The notes: a model not told the origin generated them from the letters alone. Counted from the first letter of the stretch, positions 1 through 6,130 are shown. The stretch is 7,187 bases of DNA from Deltaproteobacteria bacterium RIFOXYA12_FULL_61_11 (GCA_001799195.1 MGSU01000224.1:1-7187); one strand, 5' to 3'. Translations and numbers: made by a program.

Positions 1-699
1 CTTGACCGAGCTCACGCCCAAGCGCGGGTTGACGTGGAGCACGCCGAACGCCCACAGGGGTCCGGCGAGGATGCCAAGGAGGTCGACCTCGTGTCCGTCC
101 ACCAGGCGCTCTTCGGCGCCAGCACCTCGCACACCCAGTTCGGCGCGACGGTAACGGCCGGTGGTCGTGCGCACGACGAGTCCGAGGTCCTCGTCGAAGA
201 CCTGGGGCAGCACCAGTTTGCTCTCCAGACCGGCCCCGCCGTCGACGAGCTCGCCGACCAGCACCAGGAGTTCTCCCCGACCGCGCAGATTGGCGTCCAG
301 ATAGGCAAGGCCGTAGCGCTCGCGCCAGCCGTCGAGGGTTGCGAAGGGAGCAAGGACCGGGGACCAGCGCTCCCGGAGGTGCAGGTGCAGGGTGGTACCC
401 GCCACGTCAGCGTGGACTTCATGGAAGAGGTGGGTGCGGAGCAGCCGGTGCTCGAGTCGGCGTAGGTCGTCGGGGGCAGCCAGCCGGCAAGGCAGGGGGC
501 AGCCGAGCAGCTCGAGGACGTAGTCGGGTTCGGTGCGGGAGAGGCCGTGCAGGCGGATCTCCTCGATCACGATCCGGTCGGCTTCCGGGGCTGCCGGCGC
601 ATCCTGGCCACGGCCGAGGGTCGCGAGGGTCAGGCCCAAGAAGACCATCAGGCCTGAGCGCTGGGCAAGGCCCCGGTTCGAAAACCGCCGTTCCCTCAA
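1..699 (-). CDS. Omp85/TamA-like outer-membrane protein, N-terminal part (cut by window edge)
   Basis: Only the first 233 codons are in the window; the rest lies beyond position 1. Residues 1-30 form a signal peptide: a basic stretch (RERRFSNRG) followed by the hydrophobic LMVFLGLTLATLG. Residues about 43-112 read as one POTRA domain (IVIEEIRLHGLSRTEPDYVL, then DLRRLEHRLLRTHLFHEV, ending in LHLRERW). After about residue 125 the pattern RYGLAYLDANLRGRGELLVL is typical of the first strands of an Omp85 beta-barrel, with alternating hydrophobic residues following. Proteins of this family insert or secrete proteins at the outer membrane. I chose the TTG start at 699-697 because it restores the basic n-region and has GAGGG eight bases upstream; the ATG at 648 would leave a signal peptide without positive charge. 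Two cysteines (67 and 71) within the POTRA domain are unusual. It follows the HDOD gene by 11 bases, so co-transcription is likely. With only one visible POTRA, assignment to BamA, TamA or another subgroup is not possible. Confidence 0.75.
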   Translation of the reverse strand, partial: MRERRFSNRGLAQRSGLMVFLGLTLATLGRGQDAPAAPEADRIVIEEIRLHGLSRTEPDYVLELLGCPLPCRLAAPDDLRRLEHRLLRTHLFHEVHADVAGTTLHLHLRERWSPVLAPFATLDGWRERYGLAYLDANLRGRGELLVLVGELVDGGAGLESKLVLPQVFDEDLGLVVRTTTGRYRRAELGVRGAGAEERLVDGHEVDLLGILAGPLWAFGVLHVNPRLGVSSVK

Positions 700-707
700 G
701 CCCGAGA

Positions 708-712
708 CCCTC
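708..712 (-). promoter_or_regulatory. Ribosome binding site supporting a TTG start
   Basis: GAGGG on the minus strand lies eight bases before TTG at 699 and overlaps the stop codon of the HDOD gene (711-713). This decides the start in favour of TTG and suggests translational coupling between the two genes. Confidence 0.5.
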
Positions 713-1838
713 AGTTCTTGTAGACCTCCATGAACGAGGAGAGGTCGTCCTGGTATTGTTCGAGGTCGTCCTCGTCGATGCCGAGAGCCTTGGCGCTCTG
801 CTCGAGCTGCTTCTCGTAGGTGTCGTTCTCCAAGACCTTGTAGCCAATGGACTTTGCCAGGGCATTGCCGAATTGCAGCGCGCAGAGGTCCTTCTGCTTG
901 GGGTCCACGGCGAGGTGATGAGCGGTGACGTTCTGCGAGAAGCGCTGGTCAAATTTCCACTGTTGCAGGAGGCGGCCGCCCATTTGAGCGTGGGCCATGG
1001 GGAAGAGCTGCTCGACCAGGGCGAGGGCAAAGTCTTCGTCTTTATTCTTCTGGGCCCACAGGACGTCCGAGATGACCATCACCATCCAGAGCTTGCCAAC
1101 GTCGTGGAAGAGGGTGTTGAGCAGGAGCTTCTCGTGATTCTCCAACCCCAACGCTCGGGACACGTTGAAAGCGCCGTTGGCCGAGGCGGTGCTGTGGTCG
1201 CCGAGGCGTATGACGAGATCTTCGAAGAGCGGGTTGTCGAAGCTGTAGATGTTCTTGGTGGCCAGGGTATAGAGGTGTTTGCGCACCTCGAGCAGGCCGA
1301 TCTTGACGATCGAGGCCTCCAGGGTTTTGACCTGGGTCGTGCCGCCGTAGAAGGCCGAGTTGGAGATGGTAATGATCTTGGAGGTGAGCGCCTGGTCGTA
1401 TTTCATCTCCTTGGCCATCTTCTGCACGTTCAGGTTGGGATCCTCGAGCATGTCGAGGACCTTCTTGGCCACGTGCGGGAAGACCGGCAGCTTGACCTGA
1501 CCGCTCTTGATCCTGGAGATGATCTCGGCCGAGGTCTTCTTGGTGGCCTGGCCGAGTTCGGCTGCAGCTTGGGGGGACATGGCGGGCACCGCGACCGGCA
1601 CCCCCGCCGTGAGGTCTCCGGCTACCTCGTTCTCCGCTTCGTCGGGGCTTGCCCCGGCGCTGGTGCCCTCGAAGCGTTTTCGCGCTTTGCGGTAGCCGGC
1701 TTTGTAGGCCAGGTCGAGGACCAGGTTGAGGACCTCCCGCTCTTCTCCCTCGAGCGCGTCGAGCACGTCCTCGAAGACGGTGCGGTGGTCTTCATCTTTG
1801 ATTTCCTTGAGTACGCTCTTCGCGTCGAACCCGGCCAT
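711..1838 (-). CDS. HDOD domain protein
   Basis: A predicted cytoplasmic protein of 375 residues. Residues about 115-315 form an HDOD domain, a signalling module related to HD phosphohydrolases: LPVFPHVAKKVLDMLEDP opens it, ISNSAFYGG carries the conserved NS, and FHDVGKL (244-250) is the HD-type motif. H215, H245-D246, H283 and H307-H308 are all present, while the position that would match the final metal-binding Asp appears to be Asn325. Residues 1-60 are a charged, probably helical segment; about 60-100 is an Ala/Pro/Glu-rich linker; the acidic C-terminus (350-375) may be a coil. No second output or receiver domain is visible. HDOD proteins usually act in signalling or gene regulation, often without known enzymatic activity. 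The ATG at 1838 was chosen over an upstream in-frame ATG at 1946 because a purine-rich GGGAGGGAG lies seven bases before it and the upstream extension has no domain-like character. Confidence 0.9.
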   Translation of the reverse strand: MAGFDAKSVLKEIKDEDHRTVFEDVLDALEGEEREVLNLVLDLAYKAGYRKARKRFEGTSAGASPDEAENEVAGDLTAGVPVAVPAMSPQAAAELGQATKKTSAEIISRIKSGQVKLPVFPHVAKKVLDMLEDPNLNVQKMAKEMKYDQALTSKIITISNSAFYGGTTQVKTLEASIVKIGLLEVRKHLYTLATKNIYSFDNPLFEDLVIRLGDHSTASANGAFNVSRALGLENHEKLLLNTLFHDVGKLWMVMVISDVLWAQKNKDEDFALALVEQLFPMAHAQMGGRLLQQWKFDQRFSQNVTAHHLAVDPKQKDLCALQFGNALAKSIGYKVLENDTYEKQLEQSAKALGIDEDDLEQYQDDLSSFMEVYKN

Positions 1839-1955
1839 GACGGTGCTCCCTCCCTTGTCCCCGACGCGTGGCGTCCGAGATGTGAACGGGTAATTCGCTT
1901 GCCAAACGCAGGGCCATACTGTAGTCGGATCTAGTCGTTCGAGCAAGCCGTAAAT

Positions 1956-1976
1956 GCCCGCGACCTTCGGTCGGGC
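1956..1976 (+). other. Hairpin in the leader of the M48 protease gene
   Basis: GCCC and GACC on the left pair with GGTC and GGGC on the right around a TTC loop, with a two-base bulge (GC) on the left arm. It is all G/C-rich and has no following T-run, so it is not an intrinsic terminator of the usual form. It lies about 40 bases before the ATG at 2018. Confidence 0.4.
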
Positions 1977-2004
1977 CAGTGCAGGGTCGCCGGTCCCTCA
2001 CCTC

Positions 2005-2010
2005 GGGAGG
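2005..2010 (+). promoter_or_regulatory. Ribosome binding site for the M48 protease
   Basis: GGGAGG ends seven bases before ATG at 2018. It decides against the in-frame GTG at 1979, which would add 13 residues in front of a clear signal peptide. Confidence 0.7.
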
Positions 2011-2017
2011 TAGGTCC

Positions 2018-3271
2018 ATGAACCGTATTGTGCTCACCGTCATCGTGCTCTTCTGCGCCGCCGGGGCGCTGGCCAGAGAGGTCACGGTCGAGGTTCCCAA
2101 GCTCAAGCTGCGCACCGCGCCGAGTTTCCTAGCCACGCTCGCCGGCGAGGTGATGCAGGGAGCCACGCTGACCGTGGTCGGGAGCAAGGGCGCCTGGCTC
2201 CAGGTGCGCGACGCGAAGGGCAACACCGGCTGGTTGACCGAGAACTCGCTCACCTCCAAGAGCGCCGGGCTGCTCAAGGCCGGTGACCCCGGCAAGCTGC
2301 AAGGGCTCTCGACGGCCGAGATGACCGCCTCGATCCGCGGCGTGCTCGAGGTCAAAGACTCGTGCGGGACCAAGCTCCCGGCCTCGATCAAGACCAAGAT
2401 CGAGCAGGACCTCGCCTTTGTGTTCGGGGTCAAGCAAGCTCCCGGGCTCGAGACCTTCCTGTCGGCCAGAGGCTTGAAACCCCGCGAACACGATGGTTCC
2501 GGCGTCAAACCTCCCGTGGACCTGGACACCGAGATGCAGATCGCCCAAGCTTCGCTGTTGCATGTGCTCGGGAGGAATAAAGTCCTGCGCAACGAAACCC
2601 TGGGGCGTTACCTCTCGGCCCTGGCCGACCACCTCGGCGGCGTCAGCGATCGCACCGACCTGCCCTACTACATCATCCCTCTCGACAGCAAAGAAGCCAA
2701 CTCCTTCTCCCTGCCGGGCGGGTTCATCTTCATCACCCGCGGCCTGTTGGCCATGCTTAAGGACGAAGCCCTGCTCGTTGCGGTGTTGGCCCACGAAATC
2801 GTGCACGTTGCGAGGTACCATGGTCTTGCCGAACTCGAGCGCACAGAGGTGCGGACCAAGAGCCATGCGGCCAAGGCCGAGGCGGGTCTGGACGCGGAGC
2901 TGAGCAAGCTCGGTAGCGATGCCAAGCTGAAGGAGCGCGCCTATGAGGATCTCGCGGGCGACGCCTGCAAGCTCAGCACCCTGGTCAACAAGTGGGTTTC
3001 CTCCGGTCGGGCGCAGGCCGACGAGTACGAAGCCGATCGGTATGCCACCGTCTACCTCTACCGTGCCGGGTACGACCCCGCCGCGTTGACTCGTTTCCTG
3101 ACCCTGGTCGGGCAGAGGGGAAAAGCCGAAGTCCAAACCTTCGCCGCCCATCACCCTCCGACCAGCGAGAGGATCAAGAAGGCGAACGCCTATATCTCTG
3201 GTGAGGGGCTAGAGGTGAAGGTCGAACTCGCCCCCCTGCAACGCACCTACAAACTCAACGTCCAACTCTGA
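2018..3271 (+). CDS. Secreted SH3-domain M48 family zinc metalloprotease
   Basis: A protein of 417 residues with a signal peptide (MNRIVLTVIVLFCAAGALA) likely cleaved after residue 19, leaving a soluble periplasmic enzyme. Residues about 21-80 form a bacterial SH3 domain (KLKLRTAPSFLATLAGEVMQ, GAWLQVRDAKGNTGWL). Residues about 81-165 are not recognised. The M48 peptidase domain follows at about 170-395, with the metal site HEIVH at 259-263, the third ligand motif EYEAD at 336-340 (E336 as ligand), and HHPPTSERI at 378-386, a conserved M48 feature. The SLPGGFIFITRGLL block before the metal site also fits this family. Relatives such as BepA and LoiP of Escherichia coli act in outer-membrane protein quality control. 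The SH3 module may bind peptidoglycan or protein partners. It starts the plus-strand series and precedes the first LPP20 lipoprotein by 42 bases, so a role in processing or assembling those envelope proteins is reasonable but inferred. Confidence 0.93.
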   Translation: MNRIVLTVIVLFCAAGALAREVTVEVPKLKLRTAPSFLATLAGEVMQGATLTVVGSKGAWLQVRDAKGNTGWLTENSLTSKSAGLLKAGDPGKLQGLSTAEMTASIRGVLEVKDSCGTKLPASIKTKIEQDLAFVFGVKQAPGLETFLSARGLKPREHDGSGVKPPVDLDTEMQIAQASLLHVLGRNKVLRNETLGRYLSALADHLGGVSDRTDLPYYIIPLDSKEANSFSLPGGFIFITRGLLAMLKDEALLVAVLAHEIVHVARYHGLAELERTEVRTKSHAAKAEAGLDAELSKLGSDAKLKERAYEDLAGDACKLSTLVNKWVSSGRAQADEYEADRYATVYLYRAGYDPAALTRFLTLVGQRGKAEVQTFAAHHPPTSERIKKANAYISGEGLEVKVELAPLQRTYKLNVQL

Positions 3272-3298
3272 GACCCGAGCGATCCGAACAACCCCCCA

Positions 3299-3309
3299 GG
3301 CCGGAGGCC
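3299..3309 (+). promoter_or_regulatory. Ribosome binding site inside a small hairpin
   Basis: GGCC (3299-3302) and GGCC (3306-3309) can pair around a GGA loop, so the Shine-Dalgarno GGAGG (3303-3307), six bases before ATG at 3314, lies partly in the stem. This may lower translation of the large lipoprotein gene. The stem is only four pairs. Confidence 0.35.
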
Positions 3310-3313
3310 CCCC

Positions 3314-4882
3314 ATGACCGCGAGAAGCGTCGGAATCTTCGTCCTGTCCCTGCTCCTGGCCTGTGCCGGAAAACCGCCCAGACCCGATTGGACCGTGCGC
3401 GGCGCGCATCCGGCCTACCCCAACGAGCGATTCCTGGTAGGGCTCGGTCAGGCCAAGGTAGTCGCCGGGGACGAGGTCGAGGCCAAGCGGTTGGCCGAAC
3501 TCGATGCCCTCAATCAGATCGTGTCCCAGATCAAGGTCACCATCGCCGCCGAAGTCCAGACCTCGCTGAAGGCGGTGATGACCCTGACCGCGGGCAAGAG
3601 CGAGGAGACTTCCGAGCAGACCTTCGCCGAACGCATTACTGCCAAGACTAATCTCGACGGCATTGAGGGCGTGACCGTGGTCCAGCGCCATCGCGAGAGA
3701 GACGTACTCTTCGCTCTGGCCGTCCTGGAACGCGAGAAAGGCGCGTTCTCCCTGGCCGCTCGCATCAACGAACGCAGGGCCGCCATCGGCGAGGGGATGG
3801 CCTCGGCCGAGACGGCGCTGAAAGAGGGGAAGGTCTACCAGGCCCTGGCCTCGCTCTTCCCCCTGCGCGGTCAGCTCGAGGACCTGGCTGCGACCGAGAG
3901 TATCCATCGGGTGGTCGCCGGTCGCGTGGCCGAGCCCTGGGGCCAACCCGTGTCCATGGCGCAGCTTGAGGCCAAGGTCACGGCCGTGGTCACCGCCCTG
4001 TCCCTGCGCAAGGTGTCAGGGGATGCACAGCGCGGCGCGCTCGGCACGGCCTTGGGCAAACCACTGATCGCAAAACTCGAATACGGCGAAGGCAAGGGCA
4101 AGAAGAAGAACGCCGTGCCCGGGTTCCCGATGCGCTGCCGTATGGCCGAGGGTTCAGCGACCTTGACCGAAACCCTGGTGAGCGAGGCCGACGGTACGAC
4201 CACCTGTCGGATATCCGCCACCATCCCCAGCGGGACCCGCCATAACCGGGTGGTGCTCGAACCCGATCTGTCCGCCCTCGGCGGCGGCAACTTCGTCCTG
4301 GTCCCGCCCTCGGCCGAGTTCGGCTTCACCCTGCCGACCAAGGCCGATGTGCGCATTCTGGTCCAGGTGGTGGAGAAGAACCACGGCAAGGTCTCGGCCT
4401 CGGCGACCGTCCAGCCGGCCCTGGCTGCTGCGATCACGGCTGCCGGCTTCCGGGTCGTCGATAAACCCAAGGGCGGCGCCCGGGCCCTGTCCCAGGCGAC
4501 TCCCGAGCTTGCCGTCCTGCGCAAGAGTTTCGGCAAGCAGGCCGAGTTCCTGGTCTACGGCGACATCTCGACCGCGTTGCTCTCCCAACCCGGCCCGGAC
4601 AACCGACCGCCATTCTGGACCTCGGAGGCCCATGGTTTCCTGCGGTTGGTCGATCTGCGCCACGGGGTCATGCTCCAGGCCTTCGACCTTGCACCCTTCA
4701 ATCCCGCGGCCGGGGCCGCCAGGTCCCCGGATGCCCTCGACACGCGCGGGTTCGGCAACGACCAAGATACCTCCGGGCTAAAGGCTCTGCAGACCTTCTC
4801 CTCGGCCGCGACCCCGAAGGTGGTCACCGCGCTCGAGCAGGCCTTTGGCACCCCCCCGGTTTCAACCAAAGCACAACGTTGA
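3314..4882 (+). CDS. Large LPP20-type lipoprotein with Ig-like and CsgG/FlgT-like regions
   Basis: A protein of 522 residues. The signal peptide ends in the lipobox LLAC, with Cys17 as the lipid attachment site; the next residue is Ala, so by the enterobacterial rule it would go to the outer membrane. Residues about 24-150 form an LPP20-type domain (PDWTVRGAHPAY, RFLVGLGQAKVV, then a helix AKRLAELDALNQIVSQIKV). Residues about 155-215 are helical (AETALKEGKVYQALASLF). Residues about 247-320 look like a bacterial Ig-like fold of the Big_1 kind: PLIAKLEYG, a short Lys-rich loop, then GSATLTETLVSEADGTTTCRI. Residues about 343-425 (VRILVQVVE, LAAAITAAGFRVVD, AEFLVYGDIST) resemble the alpha/beta fold of CsgG, LpoB and the FlgT middle domain. 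The C-terminal tail is not recognised. The first domain is fairly clear; the other two are calls by eye. The protein is the first of three related lipoproteins and probably anchors an envelope complex. No enzyme motif is seen. Confidence 0.75.
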   Translation: MTARSVGIFVLSLLLACAGKPPRPDWTVRGAHPAYPNERFLVGLGQAKVVAGDEVEAKRLAELDALNQIVSQIKVTIAAEVQTSLKAVMTLTAGKSEETSEQTFAERITAKTNLDGIEGVTVVQRHRERDVLFALAVLEREKGAFSLAARINERRAAIGEGMASAETALKEGKVYQALASLFPLRGQLEDLAATESIHRVVAGRVAEPWGQPVSMAQLEAKVTAVVTALSLRKVSGDAQRGALGTALGKPLIAKLEYGEGKGKKKNAVPGFPMRCRMAEGSATLTETLVSEADGTTTCRISATIPSGTRHNRVVLEPDLSALGGGNFVLVPPSAEFGFTLPTKADVRILVQVVEKNHGKVSASATVQPALAAAITAAGFRVVDKPKGGARALSQATPELAVLRKSFGKQAEFLVYGDISTALLSQPGPDNRPPFWTSEAHGFLRLVDLRHGVMLQAFDLAPFNPAAGAARSPDALDTRGFGNDQDTSGLKALQTFSSAATPKVVTALEQAFGTPPVSTKAQR

Positions 4883-4895
4883 ACCCCGGATCAGG

Positions 4896-4924
4896 TTGAC
4901 AACGCGGCGCGCATCTTCTAGGAA
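4896..4924 (+). promoter_or_regulatory. Candidate sigma-70-type promoter for the two small lipoprotein genes
   Basis: TTGACA (4896-4901) is a perfect -35 element; 17 bases later TAGGAA (4919-4924) matches TATAAT at three of six positions. It lies in the 105-base gap after the large lipoprotein gene, with expected transcription start near 4931. It would let the downstream genes be expressed apart from the protease and the large lipoprotein. The weak -10 keeps confidence modest. Confidence 0.4.
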
Positions 4925-4943
4925 GAACGGGAAGGCAGAAGCA

Positions 4944-4959
4944 GGGGGGATGACCCCCC
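4944..4959 (+). other. Perfect G6/C6 hairpin in the leader of the small lipoprotein gene
   Basis: Six G (4944-4949), the loop ATGA (4950-4953) and six C (4954-4959) form a fully paired stem. There is no T-run after it, so it is not a standard intrinsic terminator. It ends 16 bases before the Shine-Dalgarno at 4976 and may stabilise the mRNA or modulate its translation. Confidence 0.55.
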
Positions 4960-4975
4960 ACCACCACGAACGTAC

Positions 4976-4984
4976 AGGAGGAGG
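4976..4984 (+). promoter_or_regulatory. Strong ribosome binding site
   Basis: AGGAGGAGG is a near-ideal Shine-Dalgarno; its first AGGAGG ends six bases before ATG at 4988. It is the strongest such site in the window and suggests that the small lipoprotein is made in quantity. Confidence 0.7.
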
Positions 4985-4987
4985 CTC

Positions 4988-5560
4988 ATGAAAACCCTCG
5001 TCACCATGACAGCCATCCTCGCCCTGGCCCTGACCGTGGGCTGCGGCGGGAAGAAGAATCCCGAATGGACCATCAAGGGCGCTGCCGCGTTCCCGGGCGA
5101 GAAGGGCAAAGCCCTCTTCGGCGTGGGCCGGGCTCCCTTCTCGGTCAACCAGGTACTTATGTATAAGCAGGCTGACACCGAGGCCAGGAAAGAGATTGCC
5201 AAGGTCCTCGAGGTTTATGTCGCCGGTCTGACCAAGATCTTCCAACAAGAGACCCAGGACTTCCAGAACCCGGACCAGACCGAATCCGTGCAGCTCTTCT
5301 CGGACGTGAGCAAAGAGGTCACCTCGACCACGCTGCAAGGATCTCAGGTCATCGATCATTTCGAGGACAAAGAGGCAAAAATCATGTACGGCCTGGCAAA
5401 ATTGGAGATCGACGACGTGCTCAGCACCTTCAAGTCCAAAGCCGCGGATCTAGCTAGGCGGCGCAAGGCAGCGTTCATCGAAGGCAAGACCGAAGATGCG
5501 CTGAAGGCCCTGGACGAAGCGATCGATCAGAAGGCGAAGGTCGAAGCCGCTCAACAATGA
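4988..5560 (+). CDS. Small LPP20-like lipoprotein
   Basis: A protein of 190 residues with a lipoprotein signal peptide (MKTLVTMTAILALALTVGC), Cys19 being the lipidated residue; Thr at -3 is slightly off the lipobox consensus. The mature part starts GGKKNPEWTIKGAAAF and continues ALFGVGRAP, followed by a helix YKQADTEARKEIAKVLEVYV. This is the same opening block as in the gene upstream, so the two are paralogues of the LPP20 family (H. pylori Lpp20 and FlgP-like outer-membrane lipoproteins). Residues 110-145 (SKEVTSTTLQGSQVIDHFED, AKIMYGLAKLEID) complete the LPP20-like fold. The C-terminal 45 residues are charged, Ala-rich and probably a long helix. It has its own candidate promoter, a leader hairpin and a very strong ribosome site, and is followed after 15 bases by the third lipoprotein gene. 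The molecular role of the family is largely unknown. Confidence 0.75.
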   Translation: MKTLVTMTAILALALTVGCGGKKNPEWTIKGAAAFPGEKGKALFGVGRAPFSVNQVLMYKQADTEARKEIAKVLEVYVAGLTKIFQQETQDFQNPDQTESVQLFSDVSKEVTSTTLQGSQVIDHFEDKEAKIMYGLAKLEIDDVLSTFKSKAADLARRRKAAFIEGKTEDALKALDEAIDQKAKVEAAQQ

Positions 5561-5575
5561 GCTGAGTCCCGGTTC

Positions 5576-6112
5576 ATGCCCCTCTGCACTTCCGTCCTTT
5601 TCTGCAACTCCCTCGTACTCCTCATGGTGCTGTGCGGTTGTACCGCCCATCGCACCGATCCCTGGGGAGGCCGCATCACCCCTGCACCGGCCTGGGTTCG
5701 TGCCCTACCCGAGCGCCCGGGCTATCTCTTCGCGGTCGGGAGTTGCCCCAAAACCTATCATCCAGAAGATGCGCGCAAGAACGCCATCGACGACGCGCGG
5801 GTCCAATTGGCCAAGTCGATCCGGGTCGACATACGCTCCATCGCTGTATCCGAGGTCTCCAGCGGCTCCCTCGGGTCCACGTATTACGAACTCTCGAAGG
5901 AGAGCCTCGACCTAGCTGTGCAGCATTCCCAGGTCGAGGCCTTCTGGTACGACCTGGAGGGAGAGGTAGGCTCCAAAGACACGGCCTATGTCCTGGTCAG
6001 AATGGGCCTATCCCCGGCGAGTCCGGGAGCGTCGGATCGGAGTCCGGGAGCGACGGAGCCCAGATCCGAAGCGCCTCTCGACCACCTCTCCGATGCGTCC
6101 TCAGAACCCTGA
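5576..6112 (+). CDS. Divergent LPP20-like lipoprotein with low-complexity tail
   Basis: A protein of 178 residues. The hydrophobic N-terminus (SVLFCNSLVLLMVLCGC) ends in the lipobox LCGC with Cys22 as the lipid site; there is no basic residue before it, which is unusual for a signal peptide. Residues about 37-145 repeat the LPP20-like layout seen in the two genes upstream: PAWVRALPERPGYLFAVGSC, then a helix ARKNAIDDARVQLAKSIRVD, and a closing strand DTAYVLVRMGL. Similarity to the other two is weak but the order of elements is the same. Residues 147-178 are a Ser/Pro/Ala/Glu-rich tail built partly on a 21-base in-frame duplication. The ATG at 5576 has no good ribosome site and lies 15 bases after the previous stop, so translation is probably coupled. 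Only this ATG gives a complete signal peptide; the next in-frame ATG lies inside it. Confidence 0.68.
   Translation: MPLCTSVLFCNSLVLLMVLCGCTAHRTDPWGGRITPAPAWVRALPERPGYLFAVGSCPKTYHPEDARKNAIDDARVQLAKSIRVDIRSIAVSEVSSGSLGSTYYELSKESLDLAVQHSQVEAFWYDLEGEVGSKDTAYVLVRMGLSPASPGASDRSPGATEPRSEAPLDHLSDASSEP
6019..6057 (+). repeat. In-frame 21-base tandem duplication
   Basis: Two 18-base blocks (6019-6036 and 6040-6057) differ at one base and are spaced 21 bases apart, exactly seven codons. They encode SPGASDR and SPGATEP in the tail of the third lipoprotein. Confidence 0.75.
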
Positions 6113-6130
6113 GCCGAAGGATGAAAAACT

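Larger units (their letters stand above)
1839..2017. promoter_or_regulatory. Divergent intergenic region between the HDOD and M48 genes
   Basis: These 179 bases separate two genes read away from each other and must hold the start signals for both operons. On the minus strand TTGGCA (1899-1904) could be a -35 element, but the matching -10 (CATCTC after 17 bases) is poor. No convincing sigma-70 promoter is visible on the plus strand. A hairpin at 1956-1976 lies in what would be the leader of the protease gene. Confidence 0.4.

Noticed and set aside
419-1030. Open frame of 203 codons on the minus strand across the HDOD/Omp85 junction
   Set aside because: It is Ser/Pro/Arg-rich and out of frame with two recognisable proteins on the same strand.
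1889-1902. Sigma-54-like GG-N10-GC with TTGC on the plus strand
   Set aside because: The spacing and TTGC fit, but the -24 box (GGGTAA) is poor and there is no enhancer-binding gene or site nearby; one match in 179 bases is easily chance.
339-1934. Open frame of 531 codons on the plus strand, antisense to the HDOD gene
   Set aside because: Its product is Gly/Arg/Val-rich with no domain-like pattern, while the opposite strand gives a clear HDOD protein. Long antisense frames are expected in GC-rich DNA.
1792-2592. Open frame of 266 codons on the minus strand spanning the divergent intergenic region
   Set aside because: It overlaps the starts of both the HDOD gene and the protease gene, and its product is low-complexity with no motif.
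2129-3154. Open frame of 341 codons on the minus strand, antisense to the M48 protease
   Set aside because: The plus strand encodes HEIVH, EYEAD and a signal peptide in order; the antisense product has no recognisable motif.
4858-4885. Hairpin over the stop codon of the large lipoprotein gene as a terminator
   Set aside because: The arms GGTTTCAAC and GTTGAACC pair only with a bulge and an 11-base loop, and no T-run follows.
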